A stretch of DNA of 64,000 nucleotides from Heterohyrax brucei (GCA_028571685.1 CM053162.1:7196001-7260000), one strand, 5' to 3'; counted from the stretch's first letter, positions 23,869 to 36,392 are shown. Numbers and translations are program-made. Notes: generated by a model not told the origin, from the letters alone.

Positions 23869-24004
23869 AACTGATCTTCCTGTTTGCAGATAAGGTATAG
23901 GAATGGGAAATAAATAAGAAATAAGAAAAGGGAAAGAGACAAGGATTTTAACTTCTGAGGAGAGGAGAGGGCAGGCAGGATTACATTTCATAAATCTTTC
24001 CTAA

Positions 24005-24810
24005 TCAGTCGGCTTAAGGCCGTACAGGGTGGGCGATGAGCTAGTATAAACAGGAACTGACTCTTTGTAAATGGCCCCCGCACACCTGCCGTCTCACCCA
24101 ACCAAACGCAGTGTGTCCAGGAAGGTCAGTGCGGGCCCTGGCTGCCCTGCAGCCGAAATCCCAGCTGAACTCTGACGGCAGCCTTCCTGCCAGCCCCAGG
24201 AGGAGCTGATGGGAGCGACTGCAGCCTTGGGGTCAAGTCCGAGGACTGGCAGAGAAGAGGCCCCAGCGAGGGGGTGGAGGAGGTAGGCGTGTGCCACAGG
24301 CGCAGGTGGCAGGCAGTGGGAGGGAGGGAGGGTAGGTAGGGGTGTGGGGGCAGTGCTTTTTTAATTTCTCTCAGCTATTATGGAAGGAGCTGCAGGAGCT
24401 TAAGTCTAAAGAGCAGCACGGAAATAATGCTCAGGACTTAACAAAAGCCGCTGCTCTGCTCTTCTGTCCGCCTGCTGTGGCCTGCCTCTGCCGAGGCTTA
24501 GTGCAGTGGGGATGTTACTACCCAGATGCTGGGGGATCCCTGGCATGCGGGGAGGAGAGCACAGACCTGCCCTCCACACCTCTGCGACTGAGTCAGGCTC
24601 AGCTCCGACTCTGAATGCCGTTGCAGGGTGGGAGGAAGCCACGGAAGGAAGAAGACTGCCCCTGCTTTTGAGGGCTTTGTATGGAAGGCGACAGCAGCGA
24701 CAGCCATCTTGCACGTGGGTTCAGCCTGGGTCACTTGCAGCGAGAATGGGAGGCTCTAGAGAATCAACAACCGCCGGATTACGTGGGTCTCGACGGCACT
24801 TGACGGCACT
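24005..24810. promoter_or_regulatory. GC-rich, moderately CpG-rich block upstream of NTM
   Basis: Composition rises well above the surrounding AT-rich DNA, with scattered CpGs through 24005-24310 and 24640-24805. It contains a GGGAGGGAGGGAGGG run near 24319. No repeat family or exon is recognised. Overlapping frames in several registers look like compositional open frames. Candidate enhancer or promoter. Confidence 0.4.
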
Positions 24811-24867
24811 TGGCTGGCTGCCTTTGAGGATTTGATTAAAAGCTGCCAATTTCCTGATTGATTGGTA

Positions 24868-24883
24868 ATTTGCCTACGCAAAT
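24868..24883. promoter_or_regulatory. POU-like palindrome ATTTGC-ctac-GCAAAT
   Basis: Two perfect inverted ATTTGC half sites are separated by four bases. They lie next to TGATTGATTGG, a homeodomain- or PBX-like word, at about 24855-24865. The arrangement resembles paired octamer half sites bound by POU dimers. Function is inferred from motif form only. Confidence 0.35.
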
Positions 24884-25034
24884 ATTAAAATGATAGGGTG
24901 ACTCTTAACAGCACAGAGCTTCAGGATTTAATTCCTAGTCCTACAAAGGAGGATTATCAATATTTTCTAACTGGAATTATAGGCACAGTCATCTGACTTA
25001 ATTTTTGTAACTCATCATCAGCATCGCGTTAAAG

Positions 25035-25255
25035 AGAAGCAGAGTGGTATAGTAGTTTACGATTTAAAATCAGAAGGCATAGATTTGAGTCTGATTCTAC
25101 TTATCAGCTTCATTTCTCTGATCCTCATTTTTCTCATCACATTTCATTCTTTTCCATCTAGTGCTTAAAGTGGAAATCATAATACCTACTTCAAAGAGTT
25201 GCTATGGATTCACCAAATAAAGTCTAAGAAAGTCCCAGTGCCATGTCTAGCAAGC
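25035..25255 (+). mobile_element. MIR element, plus
   Basis: It starts agcagagtggtatagtagtt and continues gatttgagtctgattctact, cttcatttctctgatcctca and ataatacctacttcaaagag, the normal MIR order. Confidence 0.65.
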
Positions 25256-26019
25256 ACAGACTGGGTCCTTGTATCTTCACAGTCAGCTTCCTTAAAGAAA
25301 CAGGTCAGCACGGGTCCACTAAGAACATCACAGATCCACCCCGTCAGGCCTCCTAGAGCTGAAAAGTTTTCTCTGGTCTGTCAAGTGACTGGTGGCGGTT
25401 ATTTTTGTCTGGACAGCATGTTTCTTCTGTCATTCTTTTGGAAGCAGAACACTTCTCTCCTGTGTGAATCTGCTAGACTCCTGGCATAGGAGTCGGCACG
25501 TGGCTCAGGCCTGGCCAGTCAGCTTCTTCCCTGAGTTTTGGAAACAAGACACTGCTGCCAGAAGATCTGCTTTCCTAATATGTGTAAGAGAATGAAGTCA
25601 ATAGAAAGGAAAGGAAAGCAAAGAGGAAATGACATCATTGAAAGATGGATCGATAAATGCCGAAAGTCAGGAACACAAACTTTAGATGATTCTGTTCCCT
25701 TAATTGCTTACATTAATTTAAATTGAGTTTTTGTTACCATTTCAGTTGACAGGATCTGGACTGACAGGATGCTTGCAGAGGGCAGGGTAATAAAAACTGT
25801 CTTCATTTCCCTTCTCTTCCCACAGAAAATTCCCCAGTAAACTGTAAGTGTCTGCATAATATCTGATGCGTGTGGGAGAGGCAATGCCTTAAGCACATAC
25901 GTATGTGTCTAAAATCATTTATTTATTTTAAATGAAATAGGCAGGTTATTATCAAACTAGAATTAAAATATGATCTTAAGTAGAGTCATGACAGACTCCA
26001 ACTGTTGGGGTTAGGGGAA

Positions 26020-26215
26020 AGCAACCTCCGTTGAATGAACATAACCCGTGTGCCAGATGTGCTGGGCATTCTGCAGATGTCTTCTCGTTCAGCTCTTATA
26101 GTATTCTTAGAGTGTGAACATTCTTATACCTATTTTGCAAGAAATGAGGTTAACTAACTTTCCAAGTGTTGCACAGGTGATAAGCATCAGACTTTCTCAA
26201 CAAACAAGTCCCTGA
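26020..26215 (-). mobile_element. MIR element, minus
   Basis: ataacccgtgtgccagatgt, gctgggcattctgcagatg, ttatacctattttgcaagaa and taactttccaagtgttgcac are MIR landmarks in reverse order. Confidence 0.7.
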
Positions 26216-26595
26216 TCTTTCTCCTATATTTTATGTGAAGCTAAGGCTGGAAAAGAGAAAATCCAAGTGTCCTTGCATGGCCAATGATAGCTGCCAGGAA
26301 GATCATGACCTCAATCAACTTTAAATAAGAGAGGTGGAAGTTCATTCAAGCTGAGGGGAATGACATGAACAGAGTGTTGGAGGTGAAAACAGCTCTGCAG
26401 AAATCAGTAAAACCCAACTTTGGTGGATTTGAGAAAGTGTGTTCAAGAGTACTGACAGTTAGAGTATTTTGGACCTAAAAGTAGCAGATCTTGAATGTCT
26501 AAGATGGTTGAGATGAATATGAAAAGTGTTAGAAAGCTGTTGTTGATTTTGACCAAGGAAAAAACTGTATTTCAGGAGGCTAATATGGTGCAGGA

Positions 26596-26752
26596 AACCC
26601 TGGTTGCACAGTGGTTAAGGTCTATGGCTGCTAACCCGAAGACCAGCAGTTTGAATCTACCAGATGTTCCTTGGTAACTCTCTGGGGTAGTTCTACTCTG
26701 TCCTATAGGTTTGCCATGAGTCGAAATCAGCTCAAGGCAAAGAGGTTTTTCA
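26596..26752 (+). mobile_element. AfroSINE, plus
   Basis: Head aaaccctggttgcacagtgg, then gctgctaacccgaagaccag, agtttgaatctaccag, and body ctctggggtagttctactct. Short form. Confidence 0.9.
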
Positions 26753-27357
26753 TTTTGCTGCAGTGCCTAGTCAACCAAGTCACTTGACAGGAATCTTCCT
26801 TGACCTTTTAAATGTGGACAACTGCACACCCTGTGATTTCCCTAATCTAATTGTGTCGATAGAAGAAAAGTAAGTTAACCACCGGAGTGAGTTCTTCACG
26901 CACTTGAGTGAGGTAGTAGGGGCACTAGGCCAGCATTTTCCCCAGTCTCTGCGTCTTTCTCCATCCACGTGACAGCAGCAATGAGAGAAGGCCTGGCTAC
27001 AGTTTTCTCACACATGGGATCCAGTAACCTCTTCTTTGCAGGCTGCTATCACCAGGCAACTAGAGAATAGAAAAATTGTGGGACTCTAGCTGGACTTCAA
27101 GAAAGGTTGAAGGATCCTTAGTGTACCTGTAACAGTTTTATTTCCCTCCACTGGGGTTCGTGCCTTACCTATTGCACAACAAAGTGTTACTTTCCTGCCT
27201 TTGGCCATTCTTGCTGTGTATATATTTTCTTTGAAGGCTTTTCTGGGAAGAATAGTCTGGTCTTGGGTTTCTCGATATATTTATGAGTCATTTGGTCTAA
27301 TGCAGTCTTAATACTAACTGAAAACATGCTGACCGCTGCCATCTGGATTCAAGTGTG

Positions 27358-27514
27358 GTTCTGGTGGCATAGTGTAAGTGCTATGTCTTCTAACCAAAAG
27401 GGTGACAGTTCGAATCTGCCCGGCGCTCCTTGGAAGCTCTATGGAGCAGCACATCATCCTCTAGGGTTGCTATGAGTCAGACTCCATTTGACAGCAGTGT
27501 ATTTTGTTTTTGAG
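27358..27514 (+). mobile_element. AfroSINE, plus
   Basis: Head ttctggtggcatagtgtaag, B-box region gacagttcgaatctgcccgg, body gctctatggagcagcacatc, and a tail rich in TTTTG. Confidence 0.9.
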
Positions 27515-27781
27515 TGGGGCTAAACACAGTTCAGGGGTGCTGCTATTGGTGTTTCACACCATCAATTTACTCTTTGATGCTGTGTCCCAACAAAGAATAA
27601 TAATATATTTCAATTTGCATGGGTTAGAAACTCAACTCAAGTAGCATTGTTATTCCTCTTATTCCAGAATGTCTGGGTATCTTTTTTCAAGCTTTGACTT
27701 CTAGACCTTGTATGAAACCTCCAATTCTCAATAAATATATCCTAGCTTACTTAAAAAATAAAACAAAAGCAAACAAAAAAA

Positions 27782-27941
27782 CAAAACAACATTGTTTTCA
27801 AGTTGATGCCAACTCACATTTACCCTACAGAACAAAGTACAACTGTCCCTATAGAGTTTCCAAGGAGTGCCTGGTAGATTGAAACCACCAGTCTTTTGGT
27901 TAGCAGTCATAGCACTTAACAACTGCCCCGCCAGGATTTCT
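27782..27941 (-). mobile_element. AfroSINE, minus
   Basis: It contains ttttcaagttgatgccaact, gtccctatagagtttccaag, and a reversed head ending at ctgccccgccagg. A second half-copy follows directly. Confidence 0.85.
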
Positions 27942-27948
27942 ACTAAAG

Positions 27949-28034
27949 AGTTCCCAAGGAGTACCTGGTAGATTCAAACTGCTGACCTTTTAATCAGCAG
28001 CTGTAACTCTTAACCACTATGCCACCAGATTTTC
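27949..28034 (-). mobile_element. Half AfroSINE (head side), minus
   Basis: It repeats only the distal half of the preceding SINE: gagttcccaaggagtacctg through cttaaccactatgccaccag. It lies 8 bp after the full copy in the same orientation. Confidence 0.75.
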
Positions 28035-28039
28035 CTTCT

Positions 28040-29478
28040 AGGTTGCTTACTTATCCCAAAATTGTGTGCACCATAACTAATAGTTCTGAGAAAGAAACAT
28101 GCCTGAAAGGGGTAAACAAATGAAGCTGCTCTTTGTGACTAGAAGCTCAGGGTGGAGGAGTTTCAATCTCTTTTCAAAGCAAAGATTGTACAAGAAATGA
28201 TGGTAGAGAGATCAAAGGAACCTGGGGACAGTGACAAGGGTGTAGGTTTGAAGAGTATAGGGAAATAGGTGGACAGGGGGAGGATGGTGATCAAGAGGCT
28301 TGGCTTGCCAAGGATGAAGACATGCACTTTCCAGTGGTCCTGACAATAGCTTTATAGAGAAAGAGAAAGGAGTACAGGTGGGAAAGAAAATGTGATGCTC
28401 TTCTCTTGCCCCCAGCTTGTCCATGGCTGTCCACACCTTGTTCATGTGCTGCCCTCACCACTGATGACTTTTGCTGGAGAGGGACAGGGAGAGAAAAAGT
28501 TCTTTGAGGAGGATCTCAACAGAATCTGCGTGGAAGGTTGCTAGTGCAGATAGCAATAGCAATTCATCATGGACACTTGACTGGTTCTAACTTACAGTAG
28601 GATATAGGAGAGACATATAAAGACTTAAAATCAAATCATGTGTCATGCAAAAGAATAATGGTGCTTTCCATTATGGTATGTCTATATTTTTAATTTTTTA
28701 GTGAATTAAATGCCTAATAAAGGTGCTAAAGAGACAGCCTGAAAAGCTGGATTTATGCCATGAAGAAGACAGACAGGAACAACTGCCCGAATCACTACCG
28801 AGTGTTTCGAACCACCTGTGTGTATACTTTGCTCTTTGTCTTGATGGGAATTCTGATCCCCTGTCCATTGTGTGCAGGTTCTTCCCACTGTTCACAAAAG
28901 TTTTAGATTAAAACAGTATCAGGGATAAATGGTAGGACAATAAGTGAAATTTGAGTTCTTTGCATACAAATTATTCTGTGATCATGTTGTGTGGCAGATC
29001 CCTAATACCAACACCTGTATATATTGCTCTTAATTTTAATTTTATCCTCAAAGTAGTTTTGCATAATCTCAAAATATTTGTTCTGCTGTGTTTTTATCAT
29101 CATTTTTGTTTTAGATGAGAGTCTGAGACACAGAAAATGACAGTATGTTAGATCTGGAAGCAATCTTAGTGAAGTAACAGGGCTAAAAATAGGACCTCAT
29201 TTCCTGACTTTTGATGATGAGAGAGGCCCCAGCCAAAAACAGTGAGGCAGCAATGGGTATGGGATTGGGACCCAGGCTTTCTAATGCCCTGTCCTCTCTC
29301 CACTGGCACGTGCATCAGTCTTTGTTACCTAACACAAAAGAAAAACACAAAACAAAACAAAATGTAAATACACACATGCAAAGGACATAATGGCAGTGAT
29401 AAAACACTAACAAAAATGGCATCGTAGAAGAGAAGAAAGGTCCTGCACTAGATGATTACAGCCGGAGTGTTGTAGTCT
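28040..29478. other. Unique intergenic sequence
   Basis: No gene or clear repeat is seen. A weak MIR-like stretch may exist around 29090-29220, but I could not support it. Confidence 0.45.
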
Positions 29479-29479
29479 T

Positions 29480-29655
29480 CAAGGTAAGGCTGATCTGGGT
29501 TCTTATCCTGATTCCACCACTTGAAAACTGCTTTTATCTGCAGGGTACTTCAGCCATCTGAATTCCAGGTGTTCCATTAGTGAATCTGGGAATAAAAACA
29601 ACTTCACAGGATTAAATATAGCACATATATAAAGCTTTTGGCATGCAGTAAGCAT
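29480..29655 (+). mobile_element. MIR element, plus
   Basis: gatctgggttcttatcctga, ttccaccacttgaaaactgc, and acttcacaggattaaatata followed by gcttttggcatgcagtaagc match MIR in the normal order. Confidence 0.65.
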
Positions 29656-29831
29656 AACTTATCTCGTTTCTCCTACTACGAAGCATTATTTTTTTCTATC
29701 AGGTAATGAGAAATGATTACTTTGGGGAGAAATGAAAGTTAGTTTGACTTTACAGTACAATTATGGCCTTAACTTTGCCTCCTTTTTTTCATTATTTTTT
29801 ATTAAGAGCAAGTTTTTAATTCAATATATGA

Positions 29832-30565
29832 CTTGCTGTTGTTGTTAAGTGTTCTCAAGTCGGTTCTGACTCACAGTGACCCTGAGCCCGTCAGAATTAT
29901 ACACTACTGGGTCCTGTGCCACCCTCGTTAATTGTTATGTTTGAGCCCACTGTTTCAGCCACTGTGTTTACCCATTTCATTGAAGGTCCTTCTCTTCCTT
30001 GTTGACATTTTAAGTTACCAAGCATGATGTCCTTTTCCAGAGACTGATTCTTCTTGATGACATGTCCAAAATATGTGAAATGTAGTCTACCTGCCCTTGC
30101 TTCTGTGGAACATTCTGTCTGCACCTCTTCTGAGACAGACTTGTTCATTCTTTTGGCAGTCTATGGTATGTTCAATATTCTTCATCAACACCGTAATTCA
30201 AAGACTTCAATTCTTCTTTGGTCTTCCTTATTCATTGTCCAACTTTCTTATGAATATGAGGCAATTGAAATATCATGGCTTGGATCAGGTTCACCGTAGT
30301 CTTTGTTTTTTATACTTTAAAGAAGTGTTTCACAGTAGATTTGCCCAATGCAATGTCTTTTGATTTCTTGAGTGCTGCTTCCATGGAGCATTGACTGTGG
30401 ATGTAAGTAAAGTTAAACCTTTGATATCTCAATCTCTTCTCTATTTATCATGATGCTGCTTGTTGGTCCATTTGTGATGATTCTTGTTTTATGTTGAGAT
30501 GTAATCCGTATTAAAGGTTGTGGTCTTTGACCTTCATCAGTAAATGCTTCAAGTTCTCTGAGTTA
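29832..30565 (-). mobile_element. RTE-type LINE 3' fragment, minus
   Basis: It starts with the element's 3' end in reverse (ttgctgttgttgttaagtgt, then tctcaagtcggttctgactc). It continues through text closely parallel to the RTE copies at 35100-35300 and 54000-54400. It is truncated on the 5' side near 30565, within the reverse transcriptase region. Confidence 0.85.
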
Positions 30566-30903
30566 GACTTTCAGCATATTTTCCTGTGTTTAGTCCAGAA
30601 AAGCTTTCTAAGGGTGGTATACTAGGAAAATATCTTTATTTTTGGTACTAAAATATAGGAAGAAAAGTTATTCCGAACAGAATGTTGTTCCCTGCATCCC
30701 TTGCATTGAAAAAAGAATGTTCATAGAAGCAGGAGAGATTTCAGGCTCTCCGTCACTGTTAATATGTGCACAGACGTGGTGCATGCATTTCATGGTGATC
30801 CAGAAATACATCATGCAGCTGCAAAGGCATCTGTGAGGATAAATGACTTTAGCAAGCATGTTTGTGTTTGATTTTATTAGAAATGAAATGTTTGCAGAAA
30901 TAC

Positions 30904-31395
30904 TGTGATGGTTAGGATTGCATGTCAACTTTCCTGGGCTAAAATTCTCATTGTTTATGTGTGATTATTATCATGATTGCATCTTCTGTGAGTAACCAAT
31001 CAGTTTAAAGGGAATTTCCTTCAAGGTGTGGCCTGCATCTGTATATAAACAGATATTCTGAGTTTTTGTTTGGTCTGGATCCTGGGGCTACCTCCTGTTG
31101 GTCTTACCTCTACCTCTTGGTATTTGAGCTATCTATCTGAAGGTCTTGGAATTCCTTGGTCTTCACAGCCTGAGAGCAGGAACTCTGCTCTCTCATTTAC
31201 CAATCTTGAGTTCACCACACCTGCTTCAACGTGAATAGATAGAAGTCTCCATCTTGATCCACAGATTTGGACTTCCCAGTCTCTACAATTGCGTGAGTTA
31301 TTCCTTGATACAAATCTCTCTATTTATATGCTTTACTGTTCAAACTATTTATACACTTTACCGGTTTTGCTCTCTGGAGAACCCAGCCTAAGACA
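30904..31395 (+). repeat. 5' LTR of the ERVL provirus
   Basis: It starts TGTGATGGTTAGGATTG and ends GCCTAAGACA. A TATA-like tatataaacagatattctg occurs early in it. The following ttgtaccaagaatgg resembles the degenerate primer binding site that follows ERVL LTRs. Confidence 0.85.
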
Positions 31396-32960
31396 TTTGT
31401 ACCAAGAATGGTTCTAGCAAAACAGAATTGTAAGGGCAAATTTTCTAAATTTGTTCTCAAGTCTGATTAGTCTTAAAAATGTTGATGATCCTGCTTCTAG
31501 CAGTAAACAGTGCTCTCCTAATACATGACATGAGATGGTGGTACAAATATGTAAAGTATCACCCCTAGTAGATTAGGTATCTGTGAAAGGCGAGGCTCCA
31601 GGTGAATATGTGTGTGATGTCTTTTTACACTTTTGTCAGAATGAGAAGCGTTAAGAGAGCTCCTTGGTTGGTCCTACTTTCACTAGTCAAATTGGTGAAA
31701 GAAAGAGATGTACTCAGTGCTTCAGAGTCAAAGCTTAAGTGTGACATAAATGAACTCAAGGTGTCCACTTGTGCTGCGAAAGAAAGTCTTATGTCATGTA
31801 ATAACAAAGCTGGAATTGCTGAACACCAAACCCAGAGTCTTAGTGTAAGAGTGAGTGGCTGAATTACAACCCTAGCTCAGTTGCCAGCCTCAAGTGCATG
31901 AAGCTAGATAAGGGCAATTACTGGGAAGAAATGAGATACTGAAACTTGGAATGGGGACATATGGGCAGGTATTCAGAAAGCTGGAGACACTGAGCCCCGA
32001 AGTTCTGCCAGCAGAGCTACACCCATCTCAAGAGATTACTTCATTGTTGTTCTCTGAATCACTCTGCCCAGAAAAACCATTAACCCCTCCACTCTTTAGA
32101 AGCAGCTTGGCTATGGGTAATCTCATTATCTCTAGCCTAGCTGCTTCTAAAGAGCCCTTGCCTCAGTCATTGCCTAGGTCATCACCCAAAGCAGATGCTT
32201 TGAAAGACAATCCTGAATGTTTTCAAAACAGTTTTACACTGCTGATTCTGGCATCTAGACCTATAACCACAGCAAATCCCAACAGGTGCGGTACAAAGTG
32301 TGATCCAAGAGGGTATGCTACACTCCAAAAGAACTTCTCTAATATATACAAATGGAAACCTGGGGAATAAGTGTGGAATGGTTATTAAGAGTGTGGGACA
32401 ATGGTGTAAGAAACTTAAAGACGGAACAGTCTGAGTTTTTTTGATGTGGGTCCACTAAGCACAGATTCCTTATACAATGTTTCAGCTCAAGAAGTTAGGC
32501 AAGGATCTAATAATCTATTTGGTTGGGTTGCTGAATCATGTATTACAAGGTAACCTACAGTAAATCCAGCTGAAGTAGCAGACCTGCATTGGTATACTGT
32601 ATGAGAAGGTATTCAAAGGCTTAGAGAAAGCAGCATGTAGAGTGGATTTGTCAGGTTAGACTCACAGACTCGTATCATAGCTGGAGTGCCCAGAGGACAC
32701 ACATTTTACCACAACTGTGAGAAAAAAAATTGTGAAGGGAGCTCCAGCATCCTTGGAGACTGCTGTGGTTGTTATTTTATATAAAATAGATTTGGGAGTG
32801 GAAACTGCTCTGAGTTAAGACACCTAACTACAATGGTGTGATTGAAGCAGAAGGTGGTACAGCCAAGTGACAGCACTCAGTCAACAAAGACAAGGTGGGT
32901 GTGGTTACAATCCTGGACAGCAGAGTCAAAGCATTGAATATAATAGTCTGACACATATGG
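31396..32960 (+). pseudogene. ERVL gag-like region, broken
   Basis: This interval lies between the 5' LTR and the first protease/polymerase-like text. Two of the longest plus frames are here (31602-31862 and 31951-32370). The first has a heptad-like, lysine-rich stretch compatible with a Gag coiled coil. Neither is a complete gene, and stops separate them. The assignment rests mainly on position within the provirus. Confidence 0.5.
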
Positions 32961-34225
32961 ACTTATAGCTTTAGCTACTTAGTCATGGTGTCCCTAGGAA
33001 TGAAATGGAAAATTTACCAAATATTTACTTGGTCTGTACAAATGGATAAATTCTAGGTCAGATGAAAGCAATGTAATTGTAATTGTCAGAACAGGTAGTT
33101 GTGGCCCTTCAATAAATTTGCAGACTTTGGTAAGTTTAAAGGCTTCCAGTTCCTTGAACAAAAGGGAAACTGGGTACCCATGAAGGACTCCAATATACTG
33201 TCAAAACATTTTACTGTTAGCCTTTCTCCCAACCTTTCCCAAAGAGATCTACAGCCTTTTATGAGAGTGACTGTTCACTGTTGTAAAGGAAATAATCCAA
33301 CTTTTGGGGATACTGTCTTTCAACTGACAACATTAACATGAGACCCCAAATGTCACTGTGGCCCAGCAGTTAGAATGGGAGCATACAGAAGTCCAGTTAT
33401 TAATGGTGTCTTGGAAGTCAGGCTATTAATGGTGTCTTGGCTTGTATACATCTGATAGTAGGTCCAATAGTTCCCCAAACCCATCTTGTATTGATTTCCC
33501 CCAGTTCCATAATTTGTAATTGGAATAGATATATTCAAGAACTAGCAGAACCCCTAAGAGGGTCCCTGATGAAGAGAGCAGGGATTATCACGGTAGGAAA
33601 AGCCAAGTAGAAACCATTAGCACTTCCCCCTATGCAGGAAAACAGTAGACCAACAGTAATACCACATTCCTGGAGGGATTTCAGAGATTACTGCCACCAT
33701 CCGGGACATGAAGAATGAAAGGGTGTGTTTCCCACCGCATCCCTGTTTAACTTGCCTATTTGTCCTGTGGTGGGGGTGAGGGAGAAAACGAATTGTGGAA
33801 ATGACAACATATTACTGAAAATTTAACCAGGTGGTAACTCTGATTACAGCTACTATTTCAGAATAATTTCATTTCTTAAGCAAATTAATACATCTCCTCG
33901 TACCTGGTATGCAGCTATTGATCTGGCTTAGGCTTTCCATGTCTGTTTCAAATAGAAGTAGTGTGACTTCAGGAGGCAAAGCCAGCAATATATTTTCACT
34001 TGCCTACCAGAGGGCTACCTCAGCTCTCCAGCTCTATGTCATAATTTAGTCTGAAGGGAACTTAATCATTTTTCTGTTCTGTAAGACTGTTCCATTACAT
34101 TGATGACATTCTGTTGATGGAACCTAGTAAAAAAGAAACATCAGTGACAATAGACGTATTGGAAAAACATTTGTGTGCTAGAGGGTAGAAAATTAATCCT
34201 ACAAAAATTCAGGCACTTTCCACCT
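32961..34225 (+). pseudogene. ERVL protease and reverse transcriptase region, broken
   Basis: The catalytic-loop motif YIDD is readable at 34096-34107, preceded by frame fragments with the [12 protein letters not shown] pocket before it. This identifies reverse transcriptase. Multiple stops and frameshifts make it inactive. The part before about 33800 is assigned to protease and early polymerase by position. At 34226 the normal order is interrupted by an inverted copy of a downstream pol segment. Confidence 0.65.
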
Positions 34226-34340
34226 TGTTAAAATTGTCCTCTGCTGAGGTCATCTTTTGGTGAGAATTTGCTTGAGACATAAATATCTTCACTTGTTTGG
34301 CCCATTCAGCGAGGTCCTCATAAATCCTTGTCTCCAAACA
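34226..34340 (-). repeat. Inverted copy of an ERVL RNase H segment
   Basis: These bases match the reverse complement of 37699-37810 at roughly 85 percent by eye over about 113 positions. An example is the shared core cttgagacataaatatcttc. The right-hand copy is in the native orientation, directly before the integrase region. This one sits inverted between reverse transcriptase and RNase H. Confidence 0.8.
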
Positions 34341-34908
34341 GTTTTTGGCCTTTTACTAGGCCTTAGTAGAGACTGAATGCTTAACCACAGCACACAAAAT
34401 CACCACGTGGCCTGTGTTGCCCATCATGAATTTAGTGTCATTTGACCCACAGAGTCGTAAAGTTGAATGTGTACGGTAGCACTCCGTCACTGAATGTGAG
34501 TGGTATTTAAGAGATCAAGCCTGAGCAAGTGGCCCAAATGCCCATGGTCTCCAGTGACTTCACATTGCTTTTCATCTCCCAGTCTGCCCCCATGGCCTCA
34601 TGTAGAGTTTGGTATCATCAGTTGATGGGAGAAGAAAGAAGTTGTGCCCGGTTACATATGATTTTACATGATATGTGGGCACCACTCAAAAGTTGACAAT
34701 GACAGTACTAGAGGCCCTTTCTGGTATCTGAAGGACAATAGAAAAGGAAACTTTTCACAATGGACAGAAGTTTGAGCACTGTACATGGTTGTTCACTTTG
34801 CTTGGAAAGAGAAATGGTGAGATGTGTGATTGTATACAGATTCATGGGTTGTGGCCAATGGTTTGGCTGAGTGGTAAGGGATGTAGAAGGAACATGATTA
34901 GAAAATTG
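34341..34908 (+). pseudogene. ERVL RNase H-like region, broken
   Basis: Short frame pieces after 34345 follow the expected RNase H order, but many stops are present. It continues after the RTE insertion at 37699-37810. The insertion site is marked by the duplicated aaaattg at 34902-34908 and 37694-37700. Confidence 0.55.
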
Positions 34909-35513
34909 TTGTTATGTTGTTAAGTGCCGTCGAGTCAGTTCTGACTCATAGCAACACTATAAACAACAGAATGAAACACCGCCCTGTCTTGTGCCATGTC
35001 CACAATCATTTTTATGCTTAAGCCCATTGTTGCAGCATCTATGTCAATCCATCTGGTCAAGAGTCTTCCTCTTTTCTGCTGACCCTCCACTCTACAAAGC
35101 ATGATGTCCTTCTTCAGGGACTGATCTTTCCTGACAACATTTCCAAAGTATGTAAGACACAGTCTTGCCATCTTTGCTTCCAAGGAGCTCTCTGGTTGCA
35201 CTTCTTCCAGAACAGATCTGTTTTTTCTTTTGGCAGTCCATGGTACATTCAACATTCTTTTCCAACACCACAATTCAAAGGCATCAATTCTTCTTCTGTT
35301 TTCTTTGTTCATTGTCCAGCTTTTGCATGCATATGATTGAAAATACCATGACTTGAGTCAGGTGCATTTTAGTCTTCAAGGTGACTTCCTTACTTTTGAA
35401 TACTTTAACAAGTTCCTTTGCAGAAGATTTTCCCAGTGCAATACATCTTTTGGTTTCTTGACTGCTACTGCCATGGGTGTTGATTGTGGACCCAAGTAAA
35501 ATGAAATCCTTGA

Positions 35514-36039
35514 TGTTTTAGTCAGCTAGGGCTGCTGTAACTGAAATACCACAGAGTGGGTGGTTTTAATAAGGGAAAGTTTATTCTTACATAGTCTGGT
35601 AGGCTACAAGTCCATATGCAGGGTGTCCACTCCAGGGGAAAGCTTTCCCCTTGTCTGCTCTGGAGGAAAGTGTGGTATTACCTCAGTCTTTGTCCAGGGA
35701 GCATCTTGGTGCAGGAACCTCAGGTCTGAAAGACGTGCTCTTCTCCCGATGCTGCTTTCTTGATGGTACAGGGTTCCCAATTCTCCGCCTGGTTTCCTTT
35801 CCTTTTATCTCTTGCAGGAAGAAAGGATTAACGGTGGGGGCAAGCCATACTCCAGGGAAACTCCCTTTACAGTGGAGCAGAGAGGTGATCTTATAAAGGG
35901 ATTTACAGTCTCACCCGAATCCTTTAACATACGGCATAGGAAAACCACAAAATGGAGGACAGTCACAAGATAACTGGGAATCATGGCCCAGCGTCATGGC
36001 TACACATATTTTTTGGGAAACACAATTCAATCCATGACA
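35514..36039 (-). mobile_element. ERVL-type solo LTR, minus, inside the RTE
   Basis: It is the reverse of the LTR at 9272: it starts tgttttagtcagctagggct and ends cacaattcaatccatgaca. The target duplication is a perfect cttga (35509-35513 and 36040-36044). Confidence 0.85.
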
Positions 36040-36161
36040 CTTGACAACCTCAGTCTTTTCTCCATTCATGGCAATGTTGCTTACTGGTCCAGTTGTGAGG
36101 ATTTTTGTTTTCCTGATGTCGATGTACAATACACACTAAAGGCTGCTGTTCTTGATCTTCA

Positions 36162-36392
36162 TCAATGTCTCAAATCTTCACTTCCAGCAAATAAAGTGGT
36201 GTCATCTGCATAACACAGGCTGTTAATAAGCTGTCCTCCAATCCTGATGCTTTGTTCTTCTTCATACAGTCCAGCTTCTTGGATTATTTGCTTAGCATAC
36301 AGATTAAAAGGGTATGGTGAAAGGATGCAGCCCTGACACACACCCTTTCCTGCCTTTAAACCATGTGGTGTCTGTCCCCTTGTTATGCTCAC
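36162..36392 (-). pseudogene. RTE reverse transcriptase fragment
   Basis: The frame reads GVCQGCILSPYPFNLYAKQI and later LCYADDTTLFAGS. The former is the conserved pre-catalytic block and YADD is the catalytic motif. It is a fragment of the minus-strand RTE at 34909-37693 and lacks the endonuclease and both ends of the domain. Confidence 0.75.

Noticed and set aside
24094..24835. Several overlapping open frames in the GC-rich block
   Set aside because: Frames are open on both strands at once, a composition effect. No splice-site logic or domain could be supported.
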